From contig NZ_JBPOFB010000001.1 of NCBI RefSeq assembly GCF_051251565.1, forward strand, positions 310,001 to 374,000: a stretch of DNA of 64,000 nt, in the 5' to 3' direction. Shown piece by piece: positions 61,144 to 64,000 of the stretch. The first letter of the stretch is position 1. The number at the start of each line of letters is the position of its first letter. A program made the translations under genes and the position numbers. The notes beneath the pieces were generated by a model. It was not told the origin of the DNA, did no database searches, and was given only the letters and a program-made list of their open reading frames with translations. The DNA is from Marivita sp051251565 (lineage in GTDB: Bacteria > Pseudomonadota > Alphaproteobacteria > Rhodobacterales > Rhodobacteraceae).

Positions 61144-61737
61144 TTAGCCGTCTTTCAGGTCGTAGGCTGTGCCCCAGCCCCATGCGCCCGAGCCGAAGCC
61201 ACGGGCAACAACGCGCTCGCGGTAGATGTTGGCGACCGTGTCGCCGTCACCGGCCAAAAGCGCTTTGGTGGCGCACATTTCCGCACAGATCGGCAGTTTG
61301 CCTTCGTCGATCCGGTTGCGGCCATACTTGGCGAACTCTGCGGCAGAGTGGTTTTCTTCGGGGCCACCGGCGCAGAAGGTACATTTGTCCATCTTGCCGC
61401 GTGATCCGAAGTTGCCTGCCTGCGGGTATTGCGGCGCACCGAAGGGGCACGCGTAGAAGCAATAGCCGCAGCCGATGCAAAGGTCCTTGGAGTGCAGAAC
61501 CACACCTTCTTCGTTCTGGTAGAAACAATCCACCGGGCAGACGGCCATACAGGGCGCGTCCGAACAGTGCATACATGCAACAGAGATCGACCGTTCACCG
61601 GGCTTGCCGTCGTTGATCGTAACCACCTTGCGGCGGTTGATCCCCCACGGAACCTCGTGTTCGTTCTTACATGCTGTGACGCAGGCGTTGCATTCGATGC
61701 AGCGTTCGGCGTCGACAAGGAATTTAGCTCGTGCCAT
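61144..61737 (-). CDS. fdh3B: Formate dehydrogenase iron-sulfur subunit (Fdh3B type)
   Basis: A 197-residue electron-transfer subunit with four 4Fe-4S motifs: CIECNACVTACKNEH, CMHCSDAPCMAVCPVDC, CIGCGYCFYACPFGAPQY and KCTFC with later cysteines ICAEMC. It shuttles electrons from the molybdopterin subunit to the cytochrome b gamma subunit. Shorter than E. coli FdoH because the C-terminal membrane anchor is missing. It is 14 bases after the alpha gene. Confidence 0.95.
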   Translation of the reverse strand: MARAKFLVDAERCIECNACVTACKNEHEVPWGINRRKVVTINDGKPGERSISVACMHCSDAPCMAVCPVDCFYQNEEGVVLHSKDLCIGCGYCFYACPFGAPQYPQAGNFGSRGKMDKCTFCAGGPEENHSAAEFAKYGRNRIDEGKLPICAEMCATKALLAGDGDTVANIYRERVVARGFGSGAWGWGTAYDLKDG

Positions 61738-61751
61738 GTCTCAGGTCCTCC

Positions 61752-64000
61752 TCAAGCTGCCATAATCTTGCAAAGTGTGGCTTTGGTTTCCTGCATCTGG
61801 GTCACCGAGTCGTAGCCATACGTTTGCGCCGTGTTGGTTGATTCACCCAATACATAGGGGTCCGCGCCTTCCGGGTACTTGGACCGTTGGTCCTCGCCCT
61901 GGTAATGCCCGCCAAAGTGGAAAGGCATAAACGCAACACCGGCGGCGACCCGTTCGGTTACCAAGGCCATCACTTTGACCTTGCCGCCCTCGGGGCCTTC
62001 GACCCAAACCTGTGCACCATCCCGCACACCAAGATCATTGGCGTCGCGCGGGTTGATTTCGATGAACATGTCCTGCTGCAGTTCGGCAAGCCACGGGTTT
62101 GAACGTGTCTCGTCACCGCCGCCCTCGTATTCGACCAAGCGGCCAGAGGTGAGGATGATCGGGAATTCGCCCGAGAAATCCTTGGCTTGGATCGACTTGT
62201 ACATGGTCGGCACGCGCCAGAATTTCTTGTCCTCATAGGTCGGGTAGTCGGCCACGAGGTCGTAACGGTTGGTATAGAGCGGTTCGCGGTGAACTGGAAC
62301 CGGATCGGGGAAGGTCCACACAACGGCGCGGGCCTTGGCGTTGCCAAAGGGCGCGCATTCGTGCTTGATTGCAACCCGCTGGATACCACCCGACAGGTCG
62401 GTTTTCCAGTTGGTCTTCGGACCTGCCACAGCGTCAATAGCCGCGCGTTCGTCGGCTGTCAGGTCACCGTCCCAACCAAGGTCCATGAGCATCTGCATGG
62501 TGAATTCCGGGTATCCGTCCTGGATTTCGGAATTCGCAGAAGCCACACCCTCGGCCAAAAGGTTCTCGCCGTCCTTTTCCACACCAAAACGGGCACGGAA
62601 AGTCAGGCCACCTTTCGATACCGGCAGCGACATGTCATACAGGTTCGCTGTTCCGGGGTGGTTCATCTCGGGAGTGCCCCAGCACGGCCACGGCAGGCCG
62701 TAGTAGTCGCCATCTGCCGGGCCACCATTGGCGCGCAGCGTCGTGCGGTCAAAGGTGTGCTGGTTGGCCATGTGCAGTTTCATCCGCTCGGGCGATTGGC
62801 CGGTATAGCCGATGGTCCACATGCCGCGGTTGAATTCGCGGGTGATGTCCTCGACCACCGGGGTGATACCGTCGTCTTCCAACGCGATATTGCGGAAGAT
62901 CTCGTCGTGGAAGCCGAACTTCTTGGCGAAGAGGCCCATGATCTCTTCGTCGATCTTGGCCTCAAAAAGCGGGGCCATGATCTGATCACGCCACTGGATA
63001 GATCGGTTAGAGGCAGTGACAGAACCACGGGTTTCGAACTGCGTCGTTGCCGGAAGCAGGTAAACGCCATCAGTGCGGTCGTGCAGCACGGCAGACACGG
63101 TCGGGAACGGATCAATCACAACAAGTGTGTCGAGCTTTTCCATCGCCGTCTTCATTTCCGGCAAGCGGGTCTGCGAGTTGGGCGCGTGGCCCCACAGAAC
63201 CATAACGCGGGTGTTATCCGGCTGATCCAGATTTTCGCGGTCTTCCAGAACACCGTCGATCCAACGCGACACTGGAATGCCCGTCAGGTTCATCATCGGT
63301 GTGTCGCCCACCTTTTCCGGCGAGAAACGGCCTTTGAGGTAATCAAGGTCTTCGCCCCAGACGCGCGCCCAATGGGCCCACGAACCTTCGGCCAAGCCGT
63401 AATAGCCGGGCAGAGTGTCGGCGAGAACGCCAAGGTCGGTTGCGCCCTGAACGTTGTCGTGACCACGGAAGATGTTCGTGCCGCCGCCTTCGGTGCCCAT
63501 GTTGCCAAGCGCCAACTGAAGGATGCAATACGCACGAGTATTGTTGTTGCCGTTGGTGTGCTGGGTGCCACCCATGCACCAAATCACGGTGCCGGGACGG
63601 TTATTGGCCAGCGTGCGGGCCACGCGCTCAAGCTGCGAGCCGGGCGCACCCGTGACGCGTTCAACCTCTTCGGGTGTCCACTTGGCGACTTCTTCCTTGA
63701 TCTGGTCCATGCCCCACACACGGGTGCGGATGAACTCTTTGTCTTCCCAGCCGTTCTCGAAGATGTGGTACAGAATACCCCAGACCAGCGCGACGTCGGT
63801 ACCGGGCCGGAAGCGGACATATTCGTCCGCATGGGCTGCGGTGCGTGTGAAACGCGGATCGCACACGATCACCGGTGCGTTGTTTTGCTCTTTTGCCTTG
63901 AGAACATGAAGCAATGACACCGGGTGTGCCTCGGCGGGGTTGCCGCCGATGATGAAAATCGCGCGCGACTTGTGGATGTCATTGTAGCTGTTGGTCATGG
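61752..64000 (-). CDS. fdoG: Formate dehydrogenase alpha subunit, molybdopterin type (5' end beyond window)
   Basis: At least 749 residues of a DMSO-reductase-superfamily catalytic subunit. Visible blocks include SRAIFIIGGNPAEAHPVSLLH, CDPRFTRTAAHADEYVRFRPGTDVAL, WCMGGTQHTNGNNNTRAYCILQLALGNMG, FRGHDNVQGATDLG, and the C-terminal molydopterin dinucleotide domain (ILTSGRLVEYEGGGDETRSNPWLAELQQDMFIEI). The N-terminus, with its Tat signal, 4Fe-4S site and active Cys or Sec, lies outside the window, so it cannot be said whether selenocysteine is used. Confidence 0.94.
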   Translation of the reverse strand, partial: MTNSYNDIHKSRAIFIIGGNPAEAHPVSLLHVLKAKEQNNAPVIVCDPRFTRTAAHADEYVRFRPGTDVALVWGILYHIFENGWEDKEFIRTRVWGMDQIKEEVAKWTPEEVERVTGAPGSQLERVARTLANNRPGTVIWCMGGTQHTNGNNNTRAYCILQLALGNMGTEGGGTNIFRGHDNVQGATDLGVLADTLPGYYGLAEGSWAHWARVWGEDLDYLKGRFSPEKVGDTPMMNLTGIPVSRWIDGVLEDRENLDQPDNTRVMVLWGHAPNSQTRLPEMKTAMEKLDTLVVIDPFPTVSAVLHDRTDGVYLLPATTQFETRGSVTASNRSIQWRDQIMAPLFEAKIDEEIMGLFAKKFGFHDEIFRNIALEDDGITPVVEDITREFNRGMWTIGYTGQSPERMKLHMANQHTFDRTTLRANGGPADGDYYGLPWPCWGTPEMNHPGTANLYDMSLPVSKGGLTFRARFGVEKDGENLLAEGVASANSEIQDGYPEFTMQMLMDLGWDGDLTADERAAIDAVAGPKTNWKTDLSGGIQRVAIKHECAPFGNAKARAVVWTFPDPVPVHREPLYTNRYDLVADYPTYEDKKFWRVPTMYKSIQAKDFSGEFPIILTSGRLVEYEGGGDETRSNPWLAELQQDMFIEINPRDANDLGVRDGAQVWVEGPEGGKVKVMALVTERVAAGVAFMPFHFGGHYQGEDQRSKYPEGADPYVLGESTNTAQTYGYDSVTQMQETKATLCKIMAA

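Overview
This 64 kb window is GC-rich chromosomal DNA from an alphaproteobacterium, most likely of the Roseobacter group (Rhodobacteraceae). The assignment rests on gene content and order read from translated sequence: hom-glpX-recJ, crcB-pseudouridine synthase-ATP12 chaperone, the aapJQMP general amino-acid transporter, yidC-MOSC-engB-argB, a smoEFGK-smoS-mtlK polyol operon with xylB, and a periplasm-type formate dehydrogenase operon. I see no transposase, phage gene, CRISPR array or plasmid replication gene. Genes are densely packed with many 4-base ATGA or GTGA start/stop overlaps.

Layout. (1) 1-9010: end of a probable Gfo/Idh/MocA oxidoreductase, then a plus-strand catabolic operon: peptide-type ABC binding protein and two permeases (no ATPase gene nearby), gamma-glutamyltransferase-family protein, DUF1028 protein, FadR-type GntR regulator, M20 amidohydrolase, acetamidase/formamidase. 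Together they look like import and stepwise hydrolysis of a gamma-glutamyl or N-acyl/amide compound. (2) 9047-14490: a structured intergenic segment and a minus-strand three-gene unit: a SARP/TolB-like/TPR regulator, a PAP2/vanadium-haloperoxidase-fold enzyme with an N-terminal (GGF)7 tract, and a subtilisin-family protease. This is the least familiar locus and the best candidate for an undescribed system. (3) 14516-18299: a polar amino-acid ABC transporter, an AhpD-like protein, and a TetR regulator with a perfect palindrome between it and a small lipoprotein gene. (4) 18374-31315: housekeeping block (hom, glpX, recJ, tRNA-Glu, rarA, crcB, rluC-like, ATP12) followed by aapJQMP with an internal and a final hairpin terminator. 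(5) 31347-46913: minus-strand housekeeping genes (sixA-like, ferredoxin-like, argB, engB, MOSC, yidC, a degenerate GGDEF-EAL protein, ttcA, hrpB, uvrB), several small lipoproteins or secreted proteins including a 24-residue lipoprotein, a zinc-ribbon protein, an NDUFS4-like complex I accessory subunit and a GNAT. (6) 46960-56198: tRNA-Arg(TCT), then the sorbitol/mannitol operon with its LacI regulator, two tandem operator-like palindromes and xylulokinase. (7) 56310-58324: aminotransferase plus aspartate-dehydrogenase-like pair. (8) 58333-64000: formate dehydrogenase operon (alpha partial at the window edge, beta, gamma) with a WD40-cytochrome c fusion protein and a 42-residue membrane peptide at its distal end.

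Gene boundaries were read from the sequence. Starts were chosen by ribosome-binding sites, start/stop overlaps and family N-termini, so several differ from the longest possible frame. Functions come from motifs and family knowledge, not from database searches.
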